Assembly (NCBI GenBank): GCA_013816895.1
Contig: JACDDR010000016.1
Coordinates: forward strand, 1-48,915
Length of the DNA stretch: 48,915 bases
Direction of reading: 5' to 3'
DNA from: Bacteroidota bacterium
Lineage (GTDB): Bacteria > Bacteroidota > Bacteroidia > B-17B0 > Aurantibacillaceae
Shown: piece after piece, positions 10,501-18,884 of the stretch
How positions within the stretch are numbered: the stretch's first letter is position 1
How the letters are laid out: each line of letters opens with the position of its first letter
Made by a program: the position numbers and the translations under genes
The notes under the pieces: model-generated
Told to the model about the DNA's origin: nothing
What the model saw: the letters and a program-made list of their open reading frames with translations, nothing else
Database searches by the model: none

Positions 10501-12964
10501 CGGAGCCTCTTCCTATACCTGGAATCCCGGCGCGCTTACTGGTCAAACGGTTAATGTCTCTCCTGTCGTAAATACAAATTATACCGTTATTGGATCCAGC
10601 GCGGCGGGTTGCACTTCCTCTGCAGTAACAAGTGTAAGTGTAAATCCTACTCCAACACTTGTTCCGGTAGCGACGCCAACCGCGATCTGTTCGGGCGGCA
10701 GCTCCACCCTTTCTGTTAGCGGTGCGACCAGCTATACATGGAATCCATCAGGCGCAACATCTTCTTCACTTTTAGTTACACCTACAGTCACAACAACCTA
10801 TACTGTTTCAGGCCTTACAAATAATTGTTTGTCTACTAAAACGGTTACTGTAAAAGTGAATTCCATTCCTGTAATTACGGCAGTTGCGAATCCAACGGCA
10901 ATATGTTTCGGCAATAGTTCAACTTTAACCGCAGCGGGTGCGTCCACTTATACATGGAATCCCGGAAACCTTGCGGGCGCAAGTGTACCTGTTTCACCAG
11001 CCGCGAATACAATTTATACAGTAGCCGGAACAAGTTCGTTAGGTTGTACCAATTCAGGAACCGTTTCGATTACCGTGAATGCCAATCCAACAATTACCGC
11101 AACCTCCAATCCAACTGTTTTATGCAGCGGAAGCGGAGCCACTGCCACATTAACCGGCACCGGAGCCTCACAATATACCTGGAATCCCGGAAACCTGTCT
11201 GGAAGTACTGTTACGGTGAGTCCGAACGCCACAACGGTGTATACAGTTGCGGGTTCAAATGCGTCGGGGTGTACCAAAACGCAAACCGTTAGTATAACTA
11301 TTTCGCCAACACCTACCCTTACAGTTACCGGCACACCAACTGCTATCTGCAGAGGAAGTTCTGCCACACTGAGTGCCATTGGAGCTGCGAATTATACCTG
11401 GATGCCCGGTGGAAGCACGAATACAACTATTGTTGTTTCGCCAACTGTTACAACAGTTTATACGGTTACCGGAAATTCTGGAGTTTGCAGCGCTGCAAAA
11501 ACATTTACATTGATCGTATTACCACGTCCGAACGTAAACATTACGGCCATCCCTCCGGTCATTTGCAAAGGAGGCTTTAGCTTGCTTCTGGCTACCGGCG
11601 CAGCGTCCTATACCTGGAGTCCGGGTGCCGCTACAGGGAACACCCTTGTTGTTTCACCCCTTGTAACAACGAGCTATTCGGTTACGGGTATAAATTTTGC
11701 CGGTTGTACAAATACCGCTGTTACTACTGTTACGGTAAACCCTACGCCTACTATTGCAACCGTACCATCCGCAACACAGGTTTGTTCGGGGACAACCGTA
11801 TCGTTGAGTTCGAGTGGCGCGCTCACTTATATAGTGGCACCCGGAGCGCAGACAGGCTCTGTTGTACTGATTAGTCCGACTGTTACAACCAACTATACGG
11901 TAACAGGTATAAATATTTTTGGCTGTACGGATACAAAAACTTTAATAATAAATGTTTTGCCGAATCCTACCATCACAGCGAGTAGTTCGGGTACACTCTT
12001 GTGCGATGGCGGAACGTTTTCTTTAACCGCCAGCGGAGCTACTAGTTATACCTGGATGCCGTTATCGCTTTCCGGAAATTCAATTGTTACCACTGCTACC
12101 AATTCTATTTCTTCCTATACGGTTACAGGCGAAAACGCAGGGTGCACAAGCATCGCCGTCTTAACGGTGCAAGTTCTGAATTGCAACAATACTATTTTTG
12201 GAATCACAAAAGCTGCTGGAACGCCAACCCTTGTGTATAACGAATTTTATAATGTAAGTTTTACCGTCACCGCCGTAAATGCATCCTCCCTGAATTTGAC
12301 CAATATCATTTTAAATGAAAACTTATTGACTGCCTTTCCGGCCCCAAGCACTTTTAGCATTATCAGCGCGCCGGTTATCACTTCTCAAAACAGCAGTCTT
12401 AGCATTAACCCATTGTTCGATGGTGTGTCCCAGATAAGTTTAACCTCGCCTTCATCAAGCACATTGCTGGCCAACAAACGGGATACCATTTGCTTTACAA
12501 TTAGAATAGATCCTAAACAGTTTTACGGCCCGTTTAAAAATTCTGTTATTGGCTTTGCTGATTTTTTAAATGCTTTCACAGTAGCAGATAGCTCTAATGA
12601 TGGATTCGCGTGGGACCCAGACCAGGATGGGAATCCAACCAATAACGACATTCCAACCATTATTAATCTGCCATATTCCGAATTATTTATTCCTTCTGGC
12701 TTTTCACCCGATGATGATGGCAAAAACGATTTGTTTGTTATAAAAGGATTAAACGGAAGAAAAATAAAACTTACTATATTTAACCGATGGGGTAATAAAG
12801 TGTACGAAAAACAAGAATATGACAATACCTGGAACGCGGTGGCAAATGGAGGCGGCATCATGCTTGGTAATAATAAGGTTCCTCCATCTACTTATTATTA
12901 CATTATTGAATTTATGGATGGTGACAAAGAAACCCGCACGGGCTTTTTGGTTGTGCAGTATTAA
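7571..12964 (+). CDS. Giant T9SS-exported Ig-repeat adhesin, type B sorting domain
   Basis: Complete 1797-residue surface protein and paralogue of the adhesin at the left edge. The start is TTG, the only usual start ahead of the signal peptide (residues 1-25, ending IYSQ), four bases after the OmpA stop. Residues about 30-285 form a unique N-terminal region rich in Gly and aromatics, with propeller-like short repeats. Two Ig-like units with GPG(V/I)V motifs follow, then 15 tandem repeats of about 73 residues (bases 8900-12180). A DUF11-like domain (12190-12670) and a T9SS type B sorting domain (FSPDDDGKNDLF, FNRWGNKVY) complete it. The DUF11 and sorting regions are strikingly similar to those of the first adhesin, while repeat number and N-terminus differ. 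Roles in adhesion or gliding are inferred from this architecture. Confidence 0.92.
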   Translation: MRLRINIKFLLCLLICISSGLIYSQSILPGQIINNDGTFNSPAQTFNAAKQSSTVINAAVSPNCYTSFYSQVSSIYESGLSIPNTSTLVALPPSANGFAIGPAFGFPAPNPTFWTILGSNYAYYDGTNFINTGHSTTNAAAVNIGGSKNFIYNLVGGTGQVYKYNGTGAATLVATIPALAGGGPYDITGDDQDNFYYLRAQTPQSLNVYDPNGILTCSYSVTGLLPASAGGGFAIVGNTVTAHTGAGYYVGVIAGTVVNFTSTPSSFGSPFDFANCYILNTFSTTLAASPSSSLTCTNPSITLSASSTLSPVSYTWSGPGVVSPINSQTVLVNAAGVYTCSLTATSGCPVKTSVSTFTVYGGTSLLTPTISSSGSLTCTNPTAQLSVAPNSVTNTILWTGPGIVGANNTPTIIVSAAGIYSVTLTNTLCSGTSTFNVSSGIAPLTLTASASATQICTPVTPVTLSVTGATTYTWAAITVPITGSVVLANPSTTTSYTVSGTTGVCSGNAIITVSVNPTPTIIVTSGSPTICAGTSAVISATGASSYTWNPGNLVGSSATVSPGITTIYTVTGSNGSCSATATETVYVIPGPTLTANASPTAICQNNSSTLTATGAISYTWQPGSLNGSIVSVTPPTTSIYTVSGSNILGCTSSATLQLIVIPNPTITISPSSPTICAGSGVTLTASGASGYTWSPGGTNGASIAITPSASSAYTVTGANGSCQNTATIFITVNPSPTVSASSSNSIICAGSSATLSAAGANTYTWNPGNITGATITVSPGSSTVYTVTGTAAGCTDTETVSVLVNNGPTVSVVSSPTTVCSASGASATLTASGAVSYIWNPGGTVSSSIVITPTITSSYSIIASDATGCISTTTLSYFVTQTPTINLSPTFTNICIGKTLTLTASGATSYTWNPGSLNGSTISVTPLSNTTYTVTGANGNCTSTGTVSVIVNANPTITAASSASLICSGNSSTLSSGGASSYTWNPGALTGQTVNVSPVVNTNYTVIGSSAAGCTSSAVTSVSVNPTPTLVPVATPTAICSGGSSTLSVSGATSYTWNPSGATSSSLLVTPTVTTTYTVSGLTNNCLSTKTVTVKVNSIPVITAVANPTAICFGNSSTLTAAGASTYTWNPGNLAGASVPVSPAANTIYTVAGTSSLGCTNSGTVSITVNANPTITATSNPTVLCSGSGATATLTGTGASQYTWNPGNLSGSTVTVSPNATTVYTVAGSNASGCTKTQTVSITISPTPTLTVTGTPTAICRGSSATLSAIGAANYTWMPGGSTNTTIVVSPTVTTVYTVTGNSGVCSAAKTFTLIVLPRPNVNITAIPPVICKGGFSLLLATGAASYTWSPGAATGNTLVVSPLVTTSYSVTGINFAGCTNTAVTTVTVNPTPTIATVPSATQVCSGTTVSLSSSGALTYIVAPGAQTGSVVLISPTVTTNYTVTGINIFGCTDTKTLIINVLPNPTITASSSGTLLCDGGTFSLTASGATSYTWMPLSLSGNSIVTTATNSISSYTVTGENAGCTSIAVLTVQVLNCNNTIFGITKAAGTPTLVYNEFYNVSFTVTAVNASSLNLTNIILNENLLTAFPAPSTFSIISAPVITSQNSSLSINPLFDGVSQISLTSPSSSTLLANKRDTICFTIRIDPKQFYGPFKNSVIGFADFLNAFTVADSSNDGFAWDPDQDGNPTNNDIPTIINLPYSELFIPSGFSPDDDGKNDLFVIKGLNGRKIKLTIFNRWGNKVYEKQEYDNTWNAVANGGGIMLGNNKVPPSTYYYIIEFMDGDKETRTGFLVVQY
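8900..12180 (+). repeat. Tandem Ig-like repeat array, 15 units of about 73 codons
   Basis: Coding repeats of the second adhesin, with the same consensus as the first array (xICxGxS, TLTASGA, YTWNPG, TTxYTVTG, final Cys). The unit near 11,760-11,960 has lost the YTW core (it reads YIVAPG), and the first unit has CTPV in place of CxGxS. Confidence 0.9.
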
Positions 12965-13022
12965 TTATTGTTTAAATTTTTCTTCCTACCTGTTTAAATG
13001 GTAATTTTACCTCCTTCTTAAA

Positions 13023-13769
13023 TTGAAACTTTTCCGCTACATATTTTCACCACTTTGGAAACTCTGGTTTGTATTTTGCTTCATCGTTCCTTTTCTTTTA
13101 CTCTTTCCCCTTTTCTTTTTTTGTTTTAAAACGCGGAACGCCGACCTGGCCTTTAAATTAAAACGAGTCTGGTCCTGGACCATTTGCATAGGTTCGTTTT
13201 TATATCCCGTGATCACTTACCGCTCAAAAAAATATCATCTGCCTAAACCCTGTGTTGTAGTAGCCAACCACACTTCATATCTTGATATCGTTTTAAGCAC
13301 GCTTTATATTGATCATACTGCAGTATATATGGCCAAAGCCGAATTGCTTAAGATTCCGTTGTTCAAATACTTTTTCGTTTATCTGGATATTCCGGTAAAT
13401 CGTGGAAGCATGACCGGAGCGCACAAAGCATTCGTTGAGGCAGGGAAAAAGCTGGATGAAGGATTAAGCGTTGTGATTTATCCCGAAGGGGGCATTTCAC
13501 CGGAAGGAAAACTGAAGCCATTTAAAAACGGCGCCTTTAAACTGGCCATTGAAAAACAAGTGCCGATCGTTCCGGCTGTGAATCTCAACAACTGGTTGTT
13601 TCTCCAAAACGGGGGTTTTTTAAAAAGTCATGGGAAACCAGGCATACCAAGGATAGTAGTAGGAGATCCGATTGAAACAAAAGGGATGACGACAGAAAAT
13701 ATTAATGAACTTAAACAGAAAGTATTTACCTTTACACAACAAGAATTAGACAAATTTCATGGCAAATAA
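13023..13769 (+). CDS. plsC: 1-acyl-sn-glycerol-3-phosphate acyltransferase (PlsC family)
   Basis: Transfers an acyl chain to lysophosphatidic acid to give phosphatidic acid, the second acylation of phospholipid synthesis, at the inner membrane. The 248-residue product has an N-terminal hydrophobic segment (about 14-35). It has the catalytic NHTSYLD motif (H83 and D88 of HX4D), an RGS segment near 124 and YPEGGISPEG at about 153, a variant of the family's FPEGTRS phosphate-binding block. The start is TTG; an in-frame TAA 18 bases upstream rules out a longer product. It follows the adhesin after 58 bases with no visible terminator, so read-through is possible. It overlaps gatC by 11 bases. Substrate choice within the family cannot be told from sequence; a lyso-ornithine lipid acyltransferase is the main alternative. 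Confidence 0.85.
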   Translation: MKLFRYIFSPLWKLWFVFCFIVPFLLLFPLFFFCFKTRNADLAFKLKRVWSWTICIGSFLYPVITYRSKKYHLPKPCVVVANHTSYLDIVLSTLYIDHTAVYMAKAELLKIPLFKYFFVYLDIPVNRGSMTGAHKAFVEAGKKLDEGLSVVIYPEGGISPEGKLKPFKNGAFKLAIEKQVPIVPAVNLNNWLFLQNGGFLKSHGKPGIPRIVVGDPIETKGMTTENINELKQKVFTFTQQELDKFHGK

Positions 13770-14061
13770 AATTGATATTAAAACAGTTGACGAAATCGCA
13801 CACCTCGCGCGCCTTGAGTTTAAGGATGAAGCGAAAGCTGCCATTCTTAACGACATGAATCGCATGTTAAGTTTTGTGGATAAATTGAATGAAATCAATA
13901 CAGACAATGCAGAACCGTTGATATATATGACCAATGAAAAAAATATATTACGGGAAGATGAGCCGGAAATCTCTGTTACACAAAAGGAGGCACTAAAAAA
14001 TGCTCCGAAAAAAGACAGCGATTACTTTAAGGTGCCAAAAGTTATCGAACAGCAAAGCTAA
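13759..14061 (+). CDS. gatC: Asp-tRNA(Asn)/Glu-tRNA(Gln) amidotransferase subunit GatC
   Basis: Small subunit of the GatCAB complex, which converts misacylated Glu-tRNA(Gln) or Asp-tRNA(Asn) to the correct Gln or Asn form in the cytoplasm. At 100 residues it has the usual length. It shows the typical start pattern (V..IAHLARLEF), the central helix with MLSFVDKLNEI, the linker (LREDEP) and the C-terminal DSDYFKVPKVIE segment that wraps GatA. gatA and gatB are not in the window, which is common in Bacteroidota. The ATG lies inside the end of plsC (11-base overlap), suggesting coupled translation. Its stop overlaps, by four bases, the stop of the convergent minus-strand gene. Confidence 0.95.
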   Translation: MANKIDIKTVDEIAHLARLEFKDEAKAAILNDMNRMLSFVDKLNEINTDNAEPLIYMTNEKNILREDEPEISVTQKEALKNAPKKDSDYFKVPKVIEQQS

Positions 14062-15692
14062 TTTACCTTGACAAATTTCCCGTAAGCGTTCTCTGTTCTT
14101 ATGATGTAAACGCCAGGCTCAAGCGTTGAAGTCTTCACTGAAATTCCTTTCTTTCTCAGTACCAGTTTTCCATCTAAATTATATATACTTATTTCCTCAG
14201 CTTCCCTATCAAGGAATAATTCTTCATTCACAGGATTTGGATGCACAAGCAATGTAGTTACTGATTTGTATTGTATTCCTGTGGCAACCGAAAGGGGGCC
14301 TGCATGCAAACGCGTAATTATCCCATCGTCATTGAACCCGTATGATTGCTGAAAAGAACCGGCTGTTGTTGGATAAGAAGAGGCAGAAGATTTTCCACAA
14401 AAAAACATGCTGTTATTATTTACGTTAATATCGCCCGCATAATCAGTTCCCATACTTCCAAAATAGGTTGAATAATTAATAGTGGTATTGGTTGAAAAAC
14501 GGTAGATGATTAAATTCTGAGTGCCCGGGAGCACCGAATAATTTGGGCTGCCGAACATTGCCAAATCTGTCGAACTGCTTACTCCCAACAAATATAATTC
14601 GTTATTATTCGTTTTCATCCGCGCCACAAATTCGTTATCCGTTCCTCCCAAATATGTGGAATACATTAAGGTTCCTGTTGCAGAAAATTTCGAAAAATAA
14701 ATATCTGACATTCCGGCTATCACACTTTGTGTTGCACCAGCGGTAGTAATAAAATTGGTACTGGCTGTTTGCCCGCTCATGAACACATTGCCTGCATTGT
14801 CTGCCGCCAGACCATAAGCGTCGTCCTGACTATTACCGCCAAAATAAGTAGAAAAAATCCTGTTTCCAGTTGAATCGAGTTTTATCAGGTAACAATCCAT
14901 GCCTATATCTTTATTAGCCTGCTGGCAACCTAAAGAAGTACTTAGATTCAAACTGAGCGTGCCGCCACTGCCAAAAACATTTCCAAAAAGATCTGTACAC
15001 AACGCATGAATGTCTTCGCTTCCACTACCACCATAATAAGTGCACCATTTCAAATTTCCGGTACCGTTAAATTTTGCAATGAAGGCGTCCGTGTTTCCTC
15101 CAAAACTTTGCTGAAAAGATGATGAAGTTACATACAAATTTGTAGACGTGGTCGTACCGCCGATAAACAGATTATTAAAAGGGTCGCAACTTAAATCGTA
15201 GGAAAAATCAGAGCCGTTCTTTCCAAAATAGCTAAGCCATAATAAATTCCCGGCGGGAGAAATCTTCCCAATAAAACAATCCGACTGACCTGCAAGTGTA
15301 GGTTGAAAACATCCCGCAGTTACGGGTAATCCCGCCCCTTGCGTATAACCGGTGAATGCAATATTTCCATCAGCACATACAACGATTTTTTCACCACTGT
15401 CAAAATTTGCTGTACCCAAATAGGTGCCCCATATAAAAGCACCACAGGAATCAAACTTAGCCAGGTAAGCGTCATAGGATCCGGAAAGGGTTGTGCTAAT
15501 TTGTCCACCTGCCGTATTAAGTCCGGGACTATCCGTTTGCATAATTACATACGTGTTCTTATTTGCGTCAGTAGTTAAACCTCGTACATCATCGCTGCCT
15601 GCCTGGCCAAGAAATGTTGACCAGTACTGACAATTCACCTGAGCTCCCAGATGGAAACAAAAAAACAATAATAGTATACTTCCTTTTTTCAT
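14058..15692 (-). CDS. SBBP beta-propeller repeat protein with T9SS type A sorting domain
   Basis: Predicted secreted beta-propeller protein of 544 residues. A signal peptide covers residues 1-20. Seven SBBP repeats follow, each opening with W/Y-S-T-Y-(L/F)-G-G-type strands, passing an Asp/Asn-containing turn and closing with G..T or G..S (for example FSTYFGGNSQDDAYGL followed by NAGNVFMSGQT). Seven copies are enough for a closed propeller. The last 70 residues form a type A T9SS sorting domain (LVHPNPVNEEL, IYNLDGKLV, LEPGVYIIR). Function is unknown; members are surface or secreted proteins. It lies just downstream of another secreted protein on the same strand, but a strong terminator separates them, so it is probably transcribed separately. 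No clear promoter is visible in the 53-base gap. Confidence 0.88.
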   Translation of the reverse strand: MKKGSILLLFFCFHLGAQVNCQYWSTFLGQAGSDDVRGLTTDANKNTYVIMQTDSPGLNTAGGQISTTLSGSYDAYLAKFDSCGAFIWGTYLGTANFDSGEKIVVCADGNIAFTGYTQGAGLPVTAGCFQPTLAGQSDCFIGKISPAGNLLWLSYFGKNGSDFSYDLSCDPFNNLFIGGTTTSTNLYVTSSSFQQSFGGNTDAFIAKFNGTGNLKWCTYYGGSGSEDIHALCTDLFGNVFGSGGTLSLNLSTSLGCQQANKDIGMDCYLIKLDSTGNRIFSTYFGGNSQDDAYGLAADNAGNVFMSGQTASTNFITTAGATQSVIAGMSDIYFSKFSATGTLMYSTYLGGTDNEFVARMKTNNNELYLLGVSSSTDLAMFGSPNYSVLPGTQNLIIYRFSTNTTINYSTYFGSMGTDYAGDINVNNNSMFFCGKSSASSYPTTAGSFQQSYGFNDDGIITRLHAGPLSVATGIQYKSVTTLLVHPNPVNEELFLDREAEEISIYNLDGKLVLRKKGISVKTSTLEPGVYIIRTENAYGKFVKVN

Positions 15693-15700
15693 AAACTAAA

Positions 15701-15729
15701 AAACGCTCAAAGAAAATCTTTGAGCGTTT
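15701..15729 (-). terminator. Rho-independent terminator after the PKD/Ig gene
   Basis: Perfect 13-bp inverted repeat (15701-15713 and 15717-15729) with a 3-base loop. Read on the minus strand it ends in a run of six T (15698-15703, partly inside the stem). It lies 16 bases past the stop of the 990-residue gene. Confidence 0.93.
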
Positions 15730-15745
15730 AAGTTACAATTTTATT

Positions 15746-18718
15746 TTACCGGATCAGCGTTACGTTGCCGCTTAATGAGTTTGTTTTGGATTCTTTATTC
15801 GTATAATTTATTTTGTAAACATATACGGCATTCTCCGCAATAGATCCTTTATAGTAACCGTCCCACCCTTTTTTAATATCGCTCGACTGGAATACCATGG
15901 TACCCCATCTGTCAAAAATAAGTATTTCAAATTTTGAAATATTATTAGATACTGCCATGAACACATCGTTGCTTCCATCACCATTGGGCGTAAATGCATT
16001 CGGCACAAAAATTCCCATATCATCATTTATCCGTACTTTTTTTACAATTGTATTTTCGCAGCCCTTATCACTTTTAACCCTGAAGGTAACATTGTACGTT
16101 CCTGTATCCTGGTAAGAATATGTAGGGTTTTGATTGCTTGAAGTTACATCCGGGCCCATACCGAAAGACCAATGCCAGTTGCTTACATTAGCACCTGTCG
16201 TATGATCCGTAAACTCTGTTTCTGAATTAACCCAGGAAAGTCCGGTGGTATAAGTAAAGTCGGCAACGGGCACAGGATACACCTCCAGAATTTTAGTCAC
16301 TTTTGCTTCGCAGCCATTGATGTCTTTTCCAACAGCGGTAATTGAATACATTCCGGCTGAGTTATAGCAAAGATTCTTTGGATTCGATGTGGTATTGGTA
16401 GTTCCGTTTCCTAAGGACCATGTGTAGTCAATAATATTTGCTCCTGTTTTGGCAATAAATTCAACATTGCATAACGGCGCGCACCCTGCCACAGCGCGAG
16501 ACATATCAATATCCAGGTTTGGCTTTGGTCTCACAGTCACCTGCACCTTTGCCTGAGCCATGCAACTGTAAGAGTTTATAATTGTTAGGGTATAGGTTCC
16601 ACTATTTGATGGAGTGGCATCCTGTAAAACGGTGTTGGCATTTGGTGAGTAGTAACCATTAGGGCCGGTCCAGGAATAAAATGTTCCGCTTCCGTCCAAT
16701 GCTTCAAAATAAATAGCTCCACCTTCACATAAGGTTGATGTGTATTTAGGATTTAAAACTTTAGGTGCCTGAACAATAACAAGGGTAGTAGCTGTAGCCA
16801 CGCATCCTTGCGGACTAACTACAGTCACCGTATACACACCACCAGTGAGGGCGCCCGGCACCAGAGGATTTTGAAGATTGGAAGAAAAACCATTAGGCCC
16901 AGCCCACGAGAATGATCCATTTCCGGTAGCTGTTAAACCAATACTATTTCCTGCGCAAACCGGACCGTTGTTATAGGCACTTACGGACACTGTGTTAATC
17001 TGCACAGGAACAACTGCGTTCGCAAGACAATTACCGCTAAGGGTTGCGGTCACATAATAGTTACCGGTTGTTGTTGCTGTTGTTGAACCCATGACAGGAT
17101 TTTGTAACGTAGAACTAAATCCTGGGCCGCTCCATGCATAACTTCCTGCACCACTTGCAGAAAGACTTAATGTTGTACCTGCACAAACAGGTCCATTGGA
17201 TGTTGCGTTAAGAGTTGCCTGGTAGCTTGCGGGATTTACGCTCGCAACCACAGCACAACCGTTACTACTAGTTGTGGTACAGCTATAAACACCTGCTAAA
17301 GCCGGAGTCATATTATTTATTACCGGATTCTGAGCAGATGAAGTAAAACTTCCCGGACCACTCCACGCAAACACCGAAGCGTTAGTTTGCGTATTTGTGA
17401 AGGAGGCTATTCCTCCAATACATACGGGTGAGTTAACTGTTAGGTTACTGGTTGGATTTGGATATACTTCCACGGTAAATGTTGTAATAAGAGGGGCACA
17501 ACTCGCGCCACCACTTTTTGTAAATGTTACTGTATAAATACCGGCTGCACCATACGTGTGAATTGCAAGGTTAGTCACTCCATTAGGAGAGCCGTCTCCA
17601 TAGTTCCAGTTATATGTCATACCTGGCATACCATTAGAATCAGTGAATGTAAAAGTAGGAGAACTCAAACAGGTATTGGGTGTTACGGTAACGTTGGCTG
17701 CTGGTAAGTTATTTATTACGTTAACAGTAACAACACCTGGTTGAATTAAGATACACGGCACTGAGGCCGACATACAGTTGTTATTCATCGCCTGAGAAAA
17801 AATTGTGGTAGGGCCCGCCACCACGCTTGAGGCAGTGTTGCTTGAATTTGGATACGATGCAGTTGTACCCGACGACGTTGTAATAATGTTAACGAGCCAT
17901 ACTGAAAATGTTGTTGTGGATGTTAAACTTGGAATATTAAGTGTAGTAACTGAACCAGTCAGGAAACTAGTATTCATGGGGTATCCCAACGGCGTAACCG
18001 GATTAGAAGATGACCAGCTGTAAGTTGGTGTGATGGTCATATTTGCTTCGCAGGTAGGAAAACCCGGACCACATCCGCCGGGATTGCAACTTCCTGTCCA
18101 GTAAGCATTCAAGCTTACGCCGCCACCGCAAAAAATAGTTGGCGGAGCTGCTGATAAATTTAAAGTAATTGTTCCGCCTGTGCCCGGAGGCGCAGGATTT
18201 CCCGGAACCGTAAAAGATTGAACAGATGTCCATGTGCCATAAGAAGGGAAAGGAGTGCCAGAGTTTCCAAAGGGAGGATTCATCACCATTTCACGGGAGC
18301 GGATATAATATACTTTACCTGGACAAAGACCGGAGAAAGGAATAAAGTTAGGATTGAAGGGTTCTAGCGAGCAATTATCTGGCCAGTTGTTTGCCTGTGT
18401 GTAGTTAGGAACATTTAGCAGGGAATTGAAGTAAGGAAAACTTACGTAAGAAGTTCCTGCCTGATTCCAGAAAGCAAGCTTCTGAGTTAAACAACTTGGC
18501 TGTGTGCCAATAAAAGCCGGCGAACAGGATATTTCTGTTTGAAGCCAGTATGGTCCGCAGCCACAGGTTGCAGGATCGGAGTTGGCATTAATTGTTACAC
18601 CAGAAGCGCCCACGCTTACATTATAATTAAGAAGATTCTGGCCGTGACAGGCTGAAAGTTTATTCGCGTTAAGTACTATTGCAAGAAACAGAACTAAAGT
18701 TATTTTTAAATTTTTCAT
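15746..18718 (-). CDS. PKD/Ig-like surface protein with T9SS type B sorting domain
   Basis: Secreted 990-residue protein with a signal peptide (1-23, ending LSAC). The Cys-rich N-terminal region (about 24-200) resembles no domain I can name. A PKD domain lies near residue 371 (YNWNYGDGS). Four Ig-like units centred near 451, 526, 604 and 683 carry W(S/T/A)GP motifs. Two more PKD domains near 764 (YTWSLGNG) and 849 (WHWSFGMG) precede the C-terminal type B sorting domain from about 900 (FVPNAFTPNGDGSNDVF, FDRWGTMVF). The sorting domain is clearly more distant from those of the two giant adhesins than they are from each other. An exact TAnnTTTG element lies 19 bases upstream of the ATG and a strong terminator follows. 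A surface or adhesive role is inferred. Confidence 0.9.
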   Translation of the reverse strand: MKNLKITLVLFLAIVLNANKLSACHGQNLLNYNVSVGASGVTINANSDPATCGCGPYWLQTEISCSPAFIGTQPSCLTQKLAFWNQAGTSYVSFPYFNSLLNVPNYTQANNWPDNCSLEPFNPNFIPFSGLCPGKVYYIRSREMVMNPPFGNSGTPFPSYGTWTSVQSFTVPGNPAPPGTGGTITLNLSAAPPTIFCGGGVSLNAYWTGSCNPGGCGPGFPTCEANMTITPTYSWSSSNPVTPLGYPMNTSFLTGSVTTLNIPSLTSTTTFSVWLVNIITTSSGTTASYPNSSNTASSVVAGPTTIFSQAMNNNCMSASVPCILIQPGVVTVNVINNLPAANVTVTPNTCLSSPTFTFTDSNGMPGMTYNWNYGDGSPNGVTNLAIHTYGAAGIYTVTFTKSGGASCAPLITTFTVEVYPNPTSNLTVNSPVCIGGIASFTNTQTNASVFAWSGPGSFTSSAQNPVINNMTPALAGVYSCTTTSSNGCAVVASVNPASYQATLNATSNGPVCAGTTLSLSASGAGSYAWSGPGFSSTLQNPVMGSTTATTTGNYYVTATLSGNCLANAVVPVQINTVSVSAYNNGPVCAGNSIGLTATGNGSFSWAGPNGFSSNLQNPLVPGALTGGVYTVTVVSPQGCVATATTLVIVQAPKVLNPKYTSTLCEGGAIYFEALDGSGTFYSWTGPNGYYSPNANTVLQDATPSNSGTYTLTIINSYSCMAQAKVQVTVRPKPNLDIDMSRAVAGCAPLCNVEFIAKTGANIIDYTWSLGNGTTNTTSNPKNLCYNSAGMYSITAVGKDINGCEAKVTKILEVYPVPVADFTYTTGLSWVNSETEFTDHTTGANVSNWHWSFGMGPDVTSSNQNPTYSYQDTGTYNVTFRVKSDKGCENTIVKKVRINDDMGIFVPNAFTPNGDGSNDVFMAVSNNISKFEILIFDRWGTMVFQSSDIKKGWDGYYKGSIAENAVYVYKINYTNKESKTNSLSGNVTLIR

Positions 18719-18737
18719 TTTATTTTTTTATCCGATT

Positions 18738-18745
18738 CAAAAGTA
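18738..18745 (-). promoter_or_regulatory. Candidate -7 promoter element for the PKD/Ig gene
   Basis: Minus-strand TACTTTTG matches the Bacteroidota sigma-factor -7 consensus TAnnTTTG exactly, 19 bases before the ATG at 18718. No clear -33 TTTG is seen. Confidence 0.5.
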
Positions 18746-18884
18746 CCTTTACAATATTTAATAAAATGAACGCTTTAGTGAAAGGGAGTAACCGCCTATT
18801 TAAAGTGGCGTTAAAGCAAGGCGAATAAATTGGTTTGAGTAAAGGTTAGGTTTAACCGAGGGAATTCGTATTTCGTCGAAACAA

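Noticed and set aside
8581..11379. Antisense ORFs within the second adhesin's repeat array
   Set aside because: Same cause. Their proteins are repetitive Val/Pro strings with no family features.
8900..12180. Regular repeats that might suggest a CRISPR array
   Set aside because: The spacing is about 220 bases, the units are diverged and in frame with a coding sequence, and no cas genes are present.
18844..18857. Hairpin GGTTA/TAACC as a terminator
   Set aside because: The stem is only five base pairs and no T run follows on the transcribed strand.
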